DNA from: Flavobacteriia bacterium
Lineage (GTDB): Bacteria; Bacteroidota; Bacteroidia; Flavobacteriales_D; Crocinitomicaceae
Assembly (NCBI GenBank): GCA_009924735.1
Contig: RFQZ01000004.1
Coordinates: forward strand, 62,001 to 126,000
DNA: 64,000 nt
Reading direction: 5' to 3'
Positions within the stretch are counted from its first letter, which is position 1. Every line of letters begins with the position of its first letter. The translations under genes and the position numbers were made by a program. A model generated the notes under the pieces. That model worked only from the letters and a program-made list of their open reading frames with translations. It was not told the DNA's origin and made no database searches. Positions 24,982 through 32,834 of the stretch are shown piece by piece.

Positions 24982-25839
24982 ATGAAATGGAAAAACTTAA
25001 AATTCTCGAGCAGAAGTAACCTTAGTTTGTTATTGTGGTCTGTCATTGCACTGATGATTGTGCTTATCCCCAGAATTCTTCGAAACATCACTCCCCGTGA
25101 AGAAATAAAATTTACGGTTACGCAGGAGAAACAAATAGAATCGATGGTGAAACATAATGTTTATCATCAGAAAAGACGAAAAAAAACATACCATCGTCCC
25201 CCGAAGAAATTTAATCCTAATCAATACGCTTTATCCGATTGGATGTATTTGGGATTAAGCCCCAAGCAAGCACAAGTGGTTTTAAAATTTACAAGGTATC
25301 CCTTGCGGTCGAATGCTGATTTAGAAAAGATTTTTGTGATTCCCAAAGAACTTTTTGACATCATAAAAGACTCAACGTATTATGAAAAACCCACAAATGA
25401 ATTCAAATTCGAACCGACAACGCCAAAAATTGTGGTGGAGGTCGAAAAAATTCCATTGTTTGAAATAGACAGCAGTAGGTTGGAAAACATCAAAGGCATA
25501 GGACCTTTTTTCGCGAAAATGGTCATGAAATACCACCTTGCACTGGGAGGCATTTATAAAAAAGAACAACTTTTAGAGGTGTATAAAATGAATGAGGCTA
25601 CCTACCAAATTTTATGTGAGCGGTTGGATTTCAGTCAAACAAAAGTTCACAAAATCTCTATAAATAAAGCCACAACAGAAGAATTGAACAAACATCCTTA
25701 TCTTAATTGGGCACAATCCAACTCAATAGTGAAAATGAGAAAACAAATTGGAGGCTACCATACCCTTGAAGAAATTAAGGATTCACATTTAATTAACGAA
25801 GAAGATTTTGAGAAACTACTTCCATACCTATCTTTGTAG
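24982..25839 (+). CDS. ComEA-like helix-hairpin-helix protein
   Basis: The 285-aa protein has one N-terminal membrane segment (LSLLLWSVIALMIVLIPRIL, ~residues 14-33) and a basic linker rich in Arg, Lys and His (~50-75). Three helix-hairpin-helix-type units follow: ALSDWMYLGLSPKQAQVVLKF (~80), IDSSRLENIKGIGPFFAKMVMKY (~163) and ISINKATTEELNKHPYLNWAQS (~220). The fold is that of ComEA, the DNA receptor for uptake. Such proteins are common in Bacteroidota and may bind DNA at the membrane; competence itself is not shown here. It ends 1 base before apt's start. Confidence 0.82.
   Translation: MKWKNLKFSSRSNLSLLLWSVIALMIVLIPRILRNITPREEIKFTVTQEKQIESMVKHNVYHQKRRKKTYHRPPKKFNPNQYALSDWMYLGLSPKQAQVVLKFTRYPLRSNADLEKIFVIPKELFDIIKDSTYYEKPTNEFKFEPTTPKIVVEVEKIPLFEIDSSRLENIKGIGPFFAKMVMKYHLALGGIYKKEQLLEVYKMNEATYQILCERLDFSQTKVHKISINKATTEELNKHPYLNWAQSNSIVKMRKQIGGYHTLEEIKDSHLINEEDFEKLLPYLSL
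25829..25836 (+). promoter_or_regulatory. -7 box TATCTTTG four bases before apt
   Basis: An exact TAnnTTTG box lies within the last codons of the HHH gene, followed by TAGT and ATG 25841. A TTTTG at 25806-25810 gives an 18-base spacer, close to the usual -33 distance. It predicts a leaderless apt mRNA. Confidence 0.6.
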
Positions 25840-25840
25840 T

Positions 25841-26374
25841 ATGAATTTGAAAGAACAAGTTTCATTGGCCATTAGAGATGTTCCCGATTTTCCAAAACCA
25901 GGAATCGTCTTCAAGGATATCACGCCTATCATGCACGATGCTTCTTTATGCCGAGACATCACCCAGCATTTAGTGGATTTTTATGCTGATTTTGATTTAC
26001 AAGGAATTGCTGGAATAGAAAGCCGAGGGTTTTTATTTGGCTTTCCTTTGGCCATGGCCTTAGGAATTCCATTTATTTTAATTCGCAAAAAAGGAAAATT
26101 ACCCTTTGACAAAATTTCTCATTCTTATGAGTTGGAATATGGCTCCGCGGTCATTGAAATGCACAGCGATGCGATCAAACCAGGTGATAAAATTCTCATT
26201 CACGATGATTTACTCGCCACTGGAGGCTCTGCCTGCGCCGCTGCCGAATTAATTACCAAATGTGGTGGCACCATTGCCGGATTTGATTTTTTAATCAGCC
26301 TGTCCTTTTTAAATGGAAATGCAATGCTTTCAAATTATAGTCAACAAATAAACAGTATCGTTCAATATCCTTAA
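25841..26374 (+). CDS. apt: Adenine phosphoribosyltransferase
   Basis: The 177-aa type I phosphoribosyltransferase converts adenine and PRPP to AMP in purine salvage. Markers are VPDFPKPGIVFKDITPIMHD at the N-terminus, IAGIESRGFLFGFPLA, IRKKGKLP, and the PRPP-binding loop ILIHDDLLATGGSACAAAEL (~120-140). Length is normal for Apt. The ATG at 25841 is chosen because the family's N-terminal helix begins there and a -7 box ends 4 bases upstream. An in-frame TTG at 25808 would start upstream of that box. PRPP comes from Prs, encoded at 46.6 kb in this window. Confidence 0.95.
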   Translation: MNLKEQVSLAIRDVPDFPKPGIVFKDITPIMHDASLCRDITQHLVDFYADFDLQGIAGIESRGFLFGFPLAMALGIPFILIRKKGKLPFDKISHSYELEYGSAVIEMHSDAIKPGDKILIHDDLLATGGSACAAAELITKCGGTIAGFDFLISLSFLNGNAMLSNYSQQINSIVQYP

Positions 26375-26379
26375 TTTCG
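26372..26379 (+). promoter_or_regulatory. -7-like box TAATTTCG four bases before the acyl-CoA dehydrogenase
   Basis: One mismatch from TAnnTTTG. It overlaps the end of apt and is followed by CCTT then ATG 26384: the same four-base spacing as the other predicted leaderless starts. Confidence 0.4.
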
Positions 26380-26383
26380 CCTT

Positions 26384-27523
26384 ATGAACTTTGAATTAAA
26401 TGAAAACCAAAGAATGATTGCACAAATGGTGCGTGACTTCGCTGAAAAAGAAATCAAACCCAACATGATGCAGTGGGATCAGGATGAGTTTTTTCCTGTA
26501 GAAACCATGAAAAAAATGGGTTCCCTCGGACTGTTAGGAATTTTTGTACCGGAAAGCTATGGCGGATCGGGGTTTTCATATTTTGAATACGCAACGGCAC
26601 TGATGGAATTGGGTAAAGTTTGTGGTGGAATCGGCCTAAGCGTGGCTGCACACAACTCCCTTTGCACTGGACATATTTATTACCATGGAAATGAAGAACA
26701 AAAAAGAAGATTTCTTCCAAAATTGGCTTCTGGAGATTTTATTGGGGCTTGGGGTTTAACCGAACCCAATACCGGTTCTGATGCGATGCGTATGAAAACC
26801 ACCGCAGTTAAAGATGGTAACGACTGGATCATCAATGGCGCGAAAAATTGGATTACCCATGGTTTATCCGGAGATGTTGCTGTTATCCTGGTTCGCACAG
26901 GAGAGCTTTTAGATAGCAATGGCATTACTGCATTTATCATCGAAAAAGATATGCATGGTTTTTCAGCTGTAAAAATCAAAGATAAATTTGGGGTTCGCGC
27001 AAGTGAAACCGCTGAGATGATTTTTGACAATGTTCGAGTTCCTGCTGAAAATGTAATTGGAGAAGTGGGAATGGGCTTTAAACAAGCGATGCAGGTCTTG
27101 GATGGCGGAAGAATATCCATTGCCTCTTTAAGTTGTGGAATTGCCCGCGGTGCGTTCGAGGCTTCCGTAAAATATGCAAAAGAAAGAGAACAATTTGGAC
27201 AATCGATTTCAAATTTCCAAGGCATTTCATTTAAGTTAGCTGATATGGCGACTGAAATCAGTGCAGCGGAACTTTTGACTTTTCAAGCAGCCTATCGAAA
27301 AAATAACAAGCTTTCAGTTACAAAGGAAGGGGCTTACGCAAAATACTATGCTTCCGAGGTTTCTGTACGTTGCGGAAACGAAGCGGTACAAATTATGGGA
27401 GGTTACGGGTATACGAGAGAATATCCAGCGGAGAAGTTTCTACGTGACGCCAAATTGATGACCATTGGGGAGGGAACCTCAGAAATACAAAAAGTCGTTA
27501 TTTCAAGAGAATTAATGAAATAA
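26384..27523 (+). CDS. Acyl-CoA dehydrogenase
   Basis: The 379-aa FAD enzyme of the short/branched-chain acyl-CoA dehydrogenase group has a normal length. It shows the FAD-contacting GAWGLTEPNTGSDA (~residues 122-135), the middle beta-barrel, and C-terminal QIMGGYGYTREYPAEKFLRDAK with TIGEGTSEIQ. The Glu of GEGTSEIQ (E363) is the expected catalytic base. It introduces the first double bond in beta-oxidation or branched-chain amino-acid breakdown and passes electrons to ETF. Chain-length preference cannot be read. The start is at the family N-terminus (NFELNENQRMIAQMVRDFAEKEI). Confidence 0.93.
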   Translation: MNFELNENQRMIAQMVRDFAEKEIKPNMMQWDQDEFFPVETMKKMGSLGLLGIFVPESYGGSGFSYFEYATALMELGKVCGGIGLSVAAHNSLCTGHIYYHGNEEQKRRFLPKLASGDFIGAWGLTEPNTGSDAMRMKTTAVKDGNDWIINGAKNWITHGLSGDVAVILVRTGELLDSNGITAFIIEKDMHGFSAVKIKDKFGVRASETAEMIFDNVRVPAENVIGEVGMGFKQAMQVLDGGRISIASLSCGIARGAFEASVKYAKEREQFGQSISNFQGISFKLADMATEISAAELLTFQAAYRKNNKLSVTKEGAYAKYYASEVSVRCGNEAVQIMGGYGYTREYPAEKFLRDAKLMTIGEGTSEIQKVVISRELMK

Positions 27524-27556
27524 TTTTTGGATTTATGGCTTAATGCCGTATCTTCG
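27524..27556 (+). promoter_or_regulatory. Promoter of rpsU (TTTTTG-N19-TATCTTCG)
   Basis: A -33 type TTTTTG (27524-27529) lies exactly 19 bases before TATCTTCG (27549-27556), a -7 box with one mismatch. The leader to ATG 27588 is about 27 nt. The -33 box begins at the first base after the previous stop codon. Confidence 0.65.
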
Positions 27557-27587
27557 CAACCCGAAATTAAATTTATAAAGACATCCT

Positions 27588-27779
27588 ATGCTAATTATAC
27601 CTATAAAAGAAGGCGAAAACATCGAAAGAGCTTTAAAGAAGTACAAGAAAAAGTTTGAAAAAACCAAAGTAATGAATGAGCTTAGAGGAAGGAAGGAATT
27701 TGAAAAGCCATCCATCTCTCGTCGTCAAGAAGTTATTCGTGCAGCATACAAACAAAGAATGCAATCCCAACAAGGGTAA
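27588..27779 (+). CDS. rpsU: 30S ribosomal protein bS21
   Basis: The 63-aa basic protein is bS21: MLIIPIKEGENIERALKKYKK, then the conserved ELRGRKEFEKPSISRR. bS21 sits near the anti-Shine-Dalgarno end of 16S rRNA and helps initiation. In Bacteroidota this region is of interest because most mRNAs lack SD sites. Own promoter and a perfect terminator bracket the gene; the Xer-type recombinase follows, the common order in this phylum. Confidence 0.96.
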   Translation: MLIIPIKEGENIERALKKYKKKFEKTKVMNELRGRKEFEKPSISRRQEVIRAAYKQRMQSQQG

Positions 27780-27803
27780 CCTTACTGATACATATTCGTT
27801 AAC

Positions 27804-27826
27804 AAGGGGCTTAAGCCCCTTTTTTT
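27804..27826 (+). terminator. Perfect-palindrome terminator abutting the recombinase ATG
   Basis: AAGGGGCTTAAGCCCCTT is a perfect 18-base palindrome followed by more T residues. The T-run ends at 27826, directly against ATG 27827 of the next gene, leaving no room for a separate promoter. Confidence 0.93.
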
Positions 27827-28699
27827 ATGCTTTCTGGTTTTTACAACTACCTGCGATTCGAGAGAAGATTTTCTGAACATACCGTGAAGGCCTATTCATC
27901 AGACCTTTCGCAGTTCATGAAATTTGCTGAGATCCAAACGTGTTCGGAATTCGTTCCGCTCAGCGCTTCCTTCATTCGGGGATGGATCGTACACCTTATG
28001 GAAAATTCACAATCCAATAAAAGCATTAACCGGAAGTTAGCGACGCTAAGAACTTTTTATACTTGGTTGCGGAAGGAAGGACTAACCGAAGAAAATCCCA
28101 TGTTAAAAATTTCGGGTCCTAAAACCGAAAAGCGTTTGCCAACCTTTGCAAAGGAACAAGACCTGGAGTCGCAAAAAACTGCGCTCGTTTTTGGAAACAA
28201 TTTCCAAGGACTGAGGGACGAATTGATTTTTGAATTTTTTTACCAAACGGGGGTACGTTTAAGCGAACTGATTCAGCTCAAACGGGACGATGTGACTCAA
28301 CAAACAATCAAGGTGTTGGGAAAACGAAACAAAGAGCGATTGATTCCCATTTCACCGACATTGCATCAGAAGATCATGCTTTACCTCCCCCTTCGTGAAA
28401 ACATCAGTAAAACTAACCGATTTTTTACGCTTGACAATGGCAAGGAACTCTATCCCGCTTTTGTCTACCGAAAAATCCATGCTTTGCTAGGGGCTTTGAC
28501 ACACTTGGATAAGCGTAGCCCGCATGTCTTGCGCCATACCTTTGCAACGCATATGTTAAACCATGGGGCGGGTTTAGAAACCTTAAAAGAACTGTTAGGC
28601 CATGCCTCATTGGCAGCAACACAAGTGTATACACACAATTCTTTTGCGCAACTCACCAAAGCATACAATGCAGCACATCCCCGGTCAAACCAGAAATAG
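27827..28699 (+). CDS. xerC: XerC/XerD-type tyrosine recombinase
   Basis: The 290-aa protein has the N-terminal SAM-like core-binding domain (FYNYLRFERRFSEHTVKAYSSD) and a C-terminal catalytic domain with the full set R144 (TGVRLSELI), H233-x-x-R236 (HVLRHTFATHML), H259 (GHASL) and nucleophile Y268 (VYTHNS). Its size and linkage to rpsU fit the chromosomal Xer enzyme that resolves dimers at dif rather than a mobile-element integrase; XerC versus XerD cannot be decided. No attachment sites or element genes flank it. The hpf gene that often follows in this phylum is absent here. Its ATG touches the rpsU terminator T-run. Confidence 0.9.
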   Translation: MLSGFYNYLRFERRFSEHTVKAYSSDLSQFMKFAEIQTCSEFVPLSASFIRGWIVHLMENSQSNKSINRKLATLRTFYTWLRKEGLTEENPMLKISGPKTEKRLPTFAKEQDLESQKTALVFGNNFQGLRDELIFEFFYQTGVRLSELIQLKRDDVTQQTIKVLGKRNKERLIPISPTLHQKIMLYLPLRENISKTNRFFTLDNGKELYPAFVYRKIHALLGALTHLDKRSPHVLRHTFATHMLNHGAGLETLKELLGHASLAATQVYTHNSFAQLTKAYNAAHPRSNQK

Positions 28700-28704
28700 A
28701 TTTG

Positions 28705-29031
28705 CTATGTTAACTTGGGATTGTCCTTATGCCTGAGGTGGTCTCGTTCTGTTTTCTTGCGAATGTTCGCTTCGAAAGAAGCGCTTAAATCAATCCCCGT
28801 TTGATTGGCAATACAAAACAAAACGAACATTACATCTGCCAATTCATCTCCTAAACTTGCTCCTTTATCTGATTCTTTCTCACTTTGTTCGCCATAGCGT
28901 CTTGCCATGATTCGGGCGACTTCGCCTACCTCTTCGGTTAATATTGCCATGTTTGTAAGCGGGTCGAAATACCTTACACCATGGGACTGTATCCATTGGT
29001 CAACGGATGCCTGGGCTTCACTTATTTTCAT
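28705..29031 (-). CDS. MazG-like nucleotide pyrophosphohydrolase
   Basis: The 108-aa all-alpha protein has the metal-binding motifs of the MazG/dUTPase superfamily: LTEEVGEVARIMARR (EExxE) and LGDELADVMFVLFCIANQ (ExxD). It hydrolyses (d)NTPs to monophosphates, perhaps as housecleaning. It overlaps the end of riboflavin synthase by 14 bases and is the third gene of the run OmpR regulator, ribE, mazG. It converges with the recombinase gene, with 5 bases between stops. Confidence 0.88.
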   Translation of the reverse strand: MKISEAQASVDQWIQSHGVRYFDPLTNMAILTEEVGEVARIMARRYGEQSEKESDKGASLGDELADVMFVLFCIANQTGIDLSASFEANIRKKTERDHLRHKDNPKLT

Positions 29032-29614
29032 ACACTTTTAAATATTTTGAAACGTATTTTCCCAAAACATCAAACTCCAAATTGACCTCATCTCCTGCTT
29101 TCAACGAATGGAAATTGGTATGCTCGTAAGTGTATGGAATGATGCAAACGCTGAAATGATTCACCCCTGCATCTACAACGGTTAAACTCACCCCATTTAT
29201 AGTGATGGATCCTTTTTCGATGGTTAAGTCCGGTGTGTTGTATTGAAAACTATACTTCCAGCTTCCAGATTGGTTTTCAATGGAAGTGCAGACCCCTGTG
29301 ACATCCACATGGCCTTGTACAATGTGACCATCCAAACGGCCATTAAAGGCAAGGCTACGCTCAATGTTAATTTGATCTTCCAATTTCCAATCGCGCAAAT
29401 TGGTTTTAGAAAGTGTTTCTTTAATCGCGGTTACCTTGTACAGGTTTTGTTCGGGCCAGAGGTCCACTATGGTTAAACAACAGCCATTGTGGGCAAGGCT
29501 TTGGTCAATTTTAAGTGCACCCGTTAAATCGGAATGGAAAATGTAATGTACATTTTCTCCTTCTTTTTCCATCGATTTTAGCGTGGCCATTTGTTCGATA
29601 ATTCCTGTAAACAT
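29018..29614 (-). CDS. ribE: Riboflavin synthase alpha subunit
   Basis: The 198-aa protein has two lumazine-binding beta-barrel repeats. The first opens MFTGIIEQMATLK with SLAHNGCCLTIV; the second has GRLDGHIVQGHVDVTGV and SITINGVSLTVV. It dismutates two 6,7-dimethyl-8-ribityllumazine molecules to riboflavin. The ATG at 29614 is preferred over an upstream in-frame start at 29647 because MFTGI is the family's fixed N-terminus; it starts 1 base after the response-regulator stop. No RFN riboswitch can be present in that 1-base gap; the gene is driven from the regulator's promoter or from within it. Confidence 0.95.
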   Translation of the reverse strand: MFTGIIEQMATLKSMEKEGENVHYIFHSDLTGALKIDQSLAHNGCCLTIVDLWPEQNLYKVTAIKETLSKTNLRDWKLEDQINIERSLAFNGRLDGHIVQGHVDVTGVCTSIENQSGSWKYSFQYNTPDLTIEKGSITINGVSLTVVDAGVNHFSVCIIPYTYEHTNFHSLKAGDEVNLEFDVLGKYVSKYLKVYENK

Positions 29615-29615
29615 A

Positions 29616-30302
29616 TTAGTCTTTTTGGTTTGTAAATTTATACCCAACCCCTCGAATCGAATGGAAATAAATGGGATTTTTTTGATCTGGCTCGAAAATT
29701 TTTCGGAACCCTAAAATAAAATTGTCAATCGTCCTGCTGGTAGGGTATACATCTTCTCCCCATATTTTATCCAAAATTTCATCTCGTGACAACACCTTGT
29801 TTTCATTTTGAAGAAACAATTGAAGCAAAGCAATTTCTTTTTTAGAAAATTGATGAATGGGTCTTGATTGTGCATCTTTTGCCTCTAAAGTATCCATGTC
29901 AATCGAAATTTTACCGACCTTAAAACTTAACTGTTTCTTCGGTAAGAGCGCAAACACACGAAGCAACAACTCTTCCAAATCAAAAGGTTTCGGAAGGTAG
30001 TCATTTGCCCCTGCTCTCAATCCTTCAATGCGATCATGCGTGGTCCCTTTCGCAGATAAAAACAATATGGGTATTTTACTTACTTTCCTCAATTCATTAC
30101 ATAAGTCAATGCCATTCTTCCCTGGCAACATATTATCTAAAATCACAAGGTCACATTTAAGAATGCTGCTCAATTCCAAAAAAGCGGTTGATCCAGAGGC
30201 ATAAGAAATCACTTCGTAACCTTCCAATTCCAAGTTAAAACGGATGAAATTCTGAAGGGTAGAATCGTCTTCAATTAAACAAATTCTTAATGCTGATTTC
30301 AA
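29616..30302 (-). CDS. OmpR-family two-component response regulator
   Basis: The 228-aa protein has a receiver domain (acidic pocket EDD at 11-13, phospho-acceptor D56 in DLVILDNMLPG, signal Lys in LPKPFDLEEL) and a C-terminal winged-helix domain (FSKKEIALLQLFLQNENKVLSRDEIL ... TIDNFILGFRKIFE ... IRGVGYKF). No histidine kinase gene lies beside it, so the partner is encoded elsewhere. It is transcribed divergently from the secreted protease at 30351, sharing a 48-base intergenic region, so it may control that protease or itself; this is inference. Confidence 0.93.
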   Translation of the reverse strand: MKSALRICLIEDDSTLQNFIRFNLELEGYEVISYASGSTAFLELSSILKCDLVILDNMLPGKNGIDLCNELRKVSKIPILFLSAKGTTHDRIEGLRAGANDYLPKPFDLEELLLRVFALLPKKQLSFKVGKISIDMDTLEAKDAQSRPIHQFSKKEIALLQLFLQNENKVLSRDEILDKIWGEDVYPTSRTIDNFILGFRKIFEPDQKNPIYFHSIRGVGYKFTNQKD

Positions 30303-30312
30303 TTTGAAAATG

Positions 30313-30320
30313 TATATTTG
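30313..30320 (+). promoter_or_regulatory. -7 box TATATTTG for the secreted serine protease
   Basis: An exact TAnnTTTG match lies 30 bases before ATG 30351. It covers an in-frame TTG at 30318, ruling that out as a start. Confidence 0.6.
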
Positions 30321-30350
30321 TCAGTGAAATTAACTAAAATCCTATCAGCT

Positions 30351-32759
30351 ATGAAAAAACTTTTACTCGGTTTTACGGGTATGGCAATTTCCTTTACGTT
30401 TTATTGCCAATTGCCTTCGATTAACAAATTTAATGTCAGTAAAGACATTCCTACCTTAGAAGTTGCTGTTCCCAACATGACGCAGATTCACAACGAAGAT
30501 GTGGTAAGGGACAACCAAGGAATGCTATACAGAATCGGGGTCGCACAAACCGTAAATGTTTCTCCTTTGAACAGCGGTCTATGGTCTACGCTTTCAAATG
30601 GTAATCGCCAATGGCAATTACGCGTGCATTCAAGCCAAGCTGAAGCGTTGAGTTTTCTTTTCAGCACTTTTAAATTGTATGGAAATACAACTCTAGAAAT
30701 TCGCAACCTGGCAGGCGCATTGGTACACCCTGTGCTTACCTCGAAGGATGTTGAGTCTCATTTTATGTACAATGCGGCCTTGTGTTTTGGAGATGATATG
30801 ATCATTACCTTGACTGAATCACCAAATGTTCAAACATCTGAACTCTTTATCGACAGAATCATTTACAATTACCGCTCAACGGGTAACGTAAGTCATGCAA
30901 AAATCAATGAATCAGATGCTTGTGAAGTCAATGTAAACTGCAGTCCTGTTGGAGACAACTGGCAAAATCAAAAGAGAGGGGTTGCACGTATTTACGTAGT
31001 TGAAGGAGCCAGTGCTGGATGGTGTAGTGGGTCGTTGGTGAACAATGTTGCCAATGATTGTAAACCATTGTTTTTAACCGCATTACACTGTGGTGTAAAC
31101 TGCACCACTGCAGATTTCAACCAATGGAAATTCTATTTTCGATACGAAGCACCGAGTTGTTCAAATCCTGCCTCTGTTGGAACTTTAGCTAATTATTTTA
31201 TTTCTGGAAGTGTGAAATTAGCTGATGCAGGAGATGGAGGAGGAACCACTGGTTCCGATTTTTTATTGGTACAATTAGGAACCGTTGCAAACCAAGCAAC
31301 GACTGTAACTACCCTAAAGTCTGCAAATTTCAATGCCTATTGGAATGGTTGGGATGCCAACAATACAGCGACCACAGGCGGTGTAGGAATCCATCATCCA
31401 GCAGGTGACATTAAGAAAATATCAACTTTCAATGGAACTACGGTTTCAACTACATGGGGCGGGAGCACGCCAAATACGCACTGGAGACTTACTTGGTCTT
31501 CTAATTCTAACGGTTACGGTGTAACGGAAGGGGGTTCTTCGGGATCGCCATTGTTTAACAATTCTGCGGGTCGAATTATCGGTACATTAACAGGCGGAGG
31601 TTCTTTTTGCTCCGCTCAAAATTCGCCAGATTCCTACGGAAAGGTTTCCTACCATTGGACATCTAACGGAGCGGCTGCTAACCGTCGCCTGAAAACCTAC
31701 TTAGATCCTGCAAATACAGGTGCCTTAACACTTAACGGATCAAGTGACCCATGTTCTAACCCTACCCCACCGGTAGCTAATTTTGTTGGGGCGCCATTGA
31801 CAGTAAATACAGGAAACAATGTTTCTTTTACGGATTTAAGCACGGGGGTTCCAACCTCTTGGGCTTGGACCATTTCAGGAAGCGGATGGGTATACACTGG
31901 AGGCACAAGTGCCACTTCTCAAAATCCGATTGTTACCTTTAATAACGTTGGTCAATACACAGTAACCCTGGTTGCTACAAATGCATTGGGAAGTGACTCA
32001 GAAATTAAAACCAACTACATTACCGTGGTTCAAGCGACTGGGCCATGCGCTGCTGCTGCTGACACCTGCGATGAGTACATCAAAACCGTATTATTGAATA
32101 CGATCAACAACAACTCTGGTGCTTGTACGGCCGGCGGTTATGCAGATTACACTGCAATGTCTACTTCTTTGGCGAAAGGATCTGCCTACAGTGCTACCAT
32201 AACACCAGGCATCATTGGCCAAGCAGGGAACATTGCCTATACAAATGATGAGCTTGCTATGTGGATTGATTATAACAATGATTTGGACTTCGCAGATGCA
32301 GGAGAGCAAGTTGGATATGTAATCGTAGCAGCGGGTTGGAGCAATGTATTCAACTTTACAGTGCCCGCTTCAGCGACCACAGGAATGACACACATGCGTG
32401 TTCGAATTTCCTACCAAGGGGCAGGTGCCATCGTTCCTTGTGGAACCCTTCCTTATGGTGAAACCGAAGATTACATGGTAAACATTACAGCAAGTTCAGG
32501 ATTAAATACATTAAATGAATCCATGATCAATGTATACCCAAATCCTACAGAGGATGCTTTAAACATAGATTTAGGCTCTTTGAACAACCAGGTTTCTGGA
32601 ATTACCATTACAGATCTTACTGGAAAAGTAGTGTTTACAACGACACAATTTGACGCTTCCATTGTTACCATTCCTGTAATCAATTTTGCAAAAGGAATGT
32701 ATCATGTCAATGTTACCACCACAGAAGGTACATTGGTAAAAAGCATCATGAAAAACTAA
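30351..32759 (+). CDS. Secreted lysyl-endopeptidase-like serine protease with PKD, GEVED and T9SS domains
   Basis: The 802-aa protein has a signal peptide (MKKLLLGFTGMAISFTFYCQ), an apparent propeptide, then a trypsin-fold domain similar to Achromobacter protease I. The catalytic triad is readable: H246 (TALHC), D303 (GSDFLLVQL) and S397 (GGSSGSPLF); many Cys residues suggest disulfides. A PKD domain (~480-565), a GEVED domain (~570-710, MWIDYNND ... GETEDYMVN) and a Por sorting domain (VYPNPTEDAL ... GMYHVNV) follow. It is predicted to be exported by T9SS and to cut extracellular proteins, possibly after Lys; the specificity is inferred from family. Divergent from an OmpR regulator. Monocistronic, ending in a terminator. 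Confidence 0.92.
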   Translation: MKKLLLGFTGMAISFTFYCQLPSINKFNVSKDIPTLEVAVPNMTQIHNEDVVRDNQGMLYRIGVAQTVNVSPLNSGLWSTLSNGNRQWQLRVHSSQAEALSFLFSTFKLYGNTTLEIRNLAGALVHPVLTSKDVESHFMYNAALCFGDDMIITLTESPNVQTSELFIDRIIYNYRSTGNVSHAKINESDACEVNVNCSPVGDNWQNQKRGVARIYVVEGASAGWCSGSLVNNVANDCKPLFLTALHCGVNCTTADFNQWKFYFRYEAPSCSNPASVGTLANYFISGSVKLADAGDGGGTTGSDFLLVQLGTVANQATTVTTLKSANFNAYWNGWDANNTATTGGVGIHHPAGDIKKISTFNGTTVSTTWGGSTPNTHWRLTWSSNSNGYGVTEGGSSGSPLFNNSAGRIIGTLTGGGSFCSAQNSPDSYGKVSYHWTSNGAAANRRLKTYLDPANTGALTLNGSSDPCSNPTPPVANFVGAPLTVNTGNNVSFTDLSTGVPTSWAWTISGSGWVYTGGTSATSQNPIVTFNNVGQYTVTLVATNALGSDSEIKTNYITVVQATGPCAAAADTCDEYIKTVLLNTINNNSGACTAGGYADYTAMSTSLAKGSAYSATITPGIIGQAGNIAYTNDELAMWIDYNNDLDFADAGEQVGYVIVAAGWSNVFNFTVPASATTGMTHMRVRISYQGAGAIVPCGTLPYGETEDYMVNITASSGLNTLNESMINVYPNPTEDALNIDLGSLNNQVSGITITDLTGKVVFTTTQFDASIVTIPVINFAKGMYHVNVTTTEGTLVKSIMKN

Positions 32760-32776
32760 TTTTACCAACACGGTTT

Positions 32777-32819
32777 AGAGCCCCTACCCAATGAGAAATC
32801 TAAGGAAGGGGCTTTTTTT
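32777..32819 (+). terminator. Intrinsic terminator after the serine protease
   Basis: The stem AGCCCCT/AGGGGCT (32779-32785 with 32807-32813) has a ~21-base loop and is followed by seven T. The long loop makes it less compact than the others in the window. Confidence 0.8.
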
Positions 32820-32822
32820 ATG

Positions 32823-32830
32823 TACTTTTG
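32823..32830 (+). promoter_or_regulatory. -7 box TACTTTTG four bases before uvrC
   Basis: An exact TAnnTTTG box lies between the preceding terminator and ATG 32835, with TTAG between. It predicts a leaderless uvrC mRNA. No TTTG -33 element is seen because the terminator occupies that space. Confidence 0.55.
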
Positions 32831-32834
32831 TTAG

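Noticed and set aside
25808-25840. In-frame TTG at 25808 as the start of Apt
   Set aside because: It lies upstream of the -7 box at 25829 and inside the HHH gene; the Apt fold starts at ATG 25841.
27827-28699. Recombinase as an integrase of a mobile element
   Set aside because: It has the size and rpsU linkage of chromosomal Xer proteins; no att repeats, tRNA or element genes are nearby.
30318-30350. In-frame TTG at 30318 as the start of the serine protease
   Set aside because: It is inside the -7 box TATATTTG; ATG 30351 begins a clean signal peptide.
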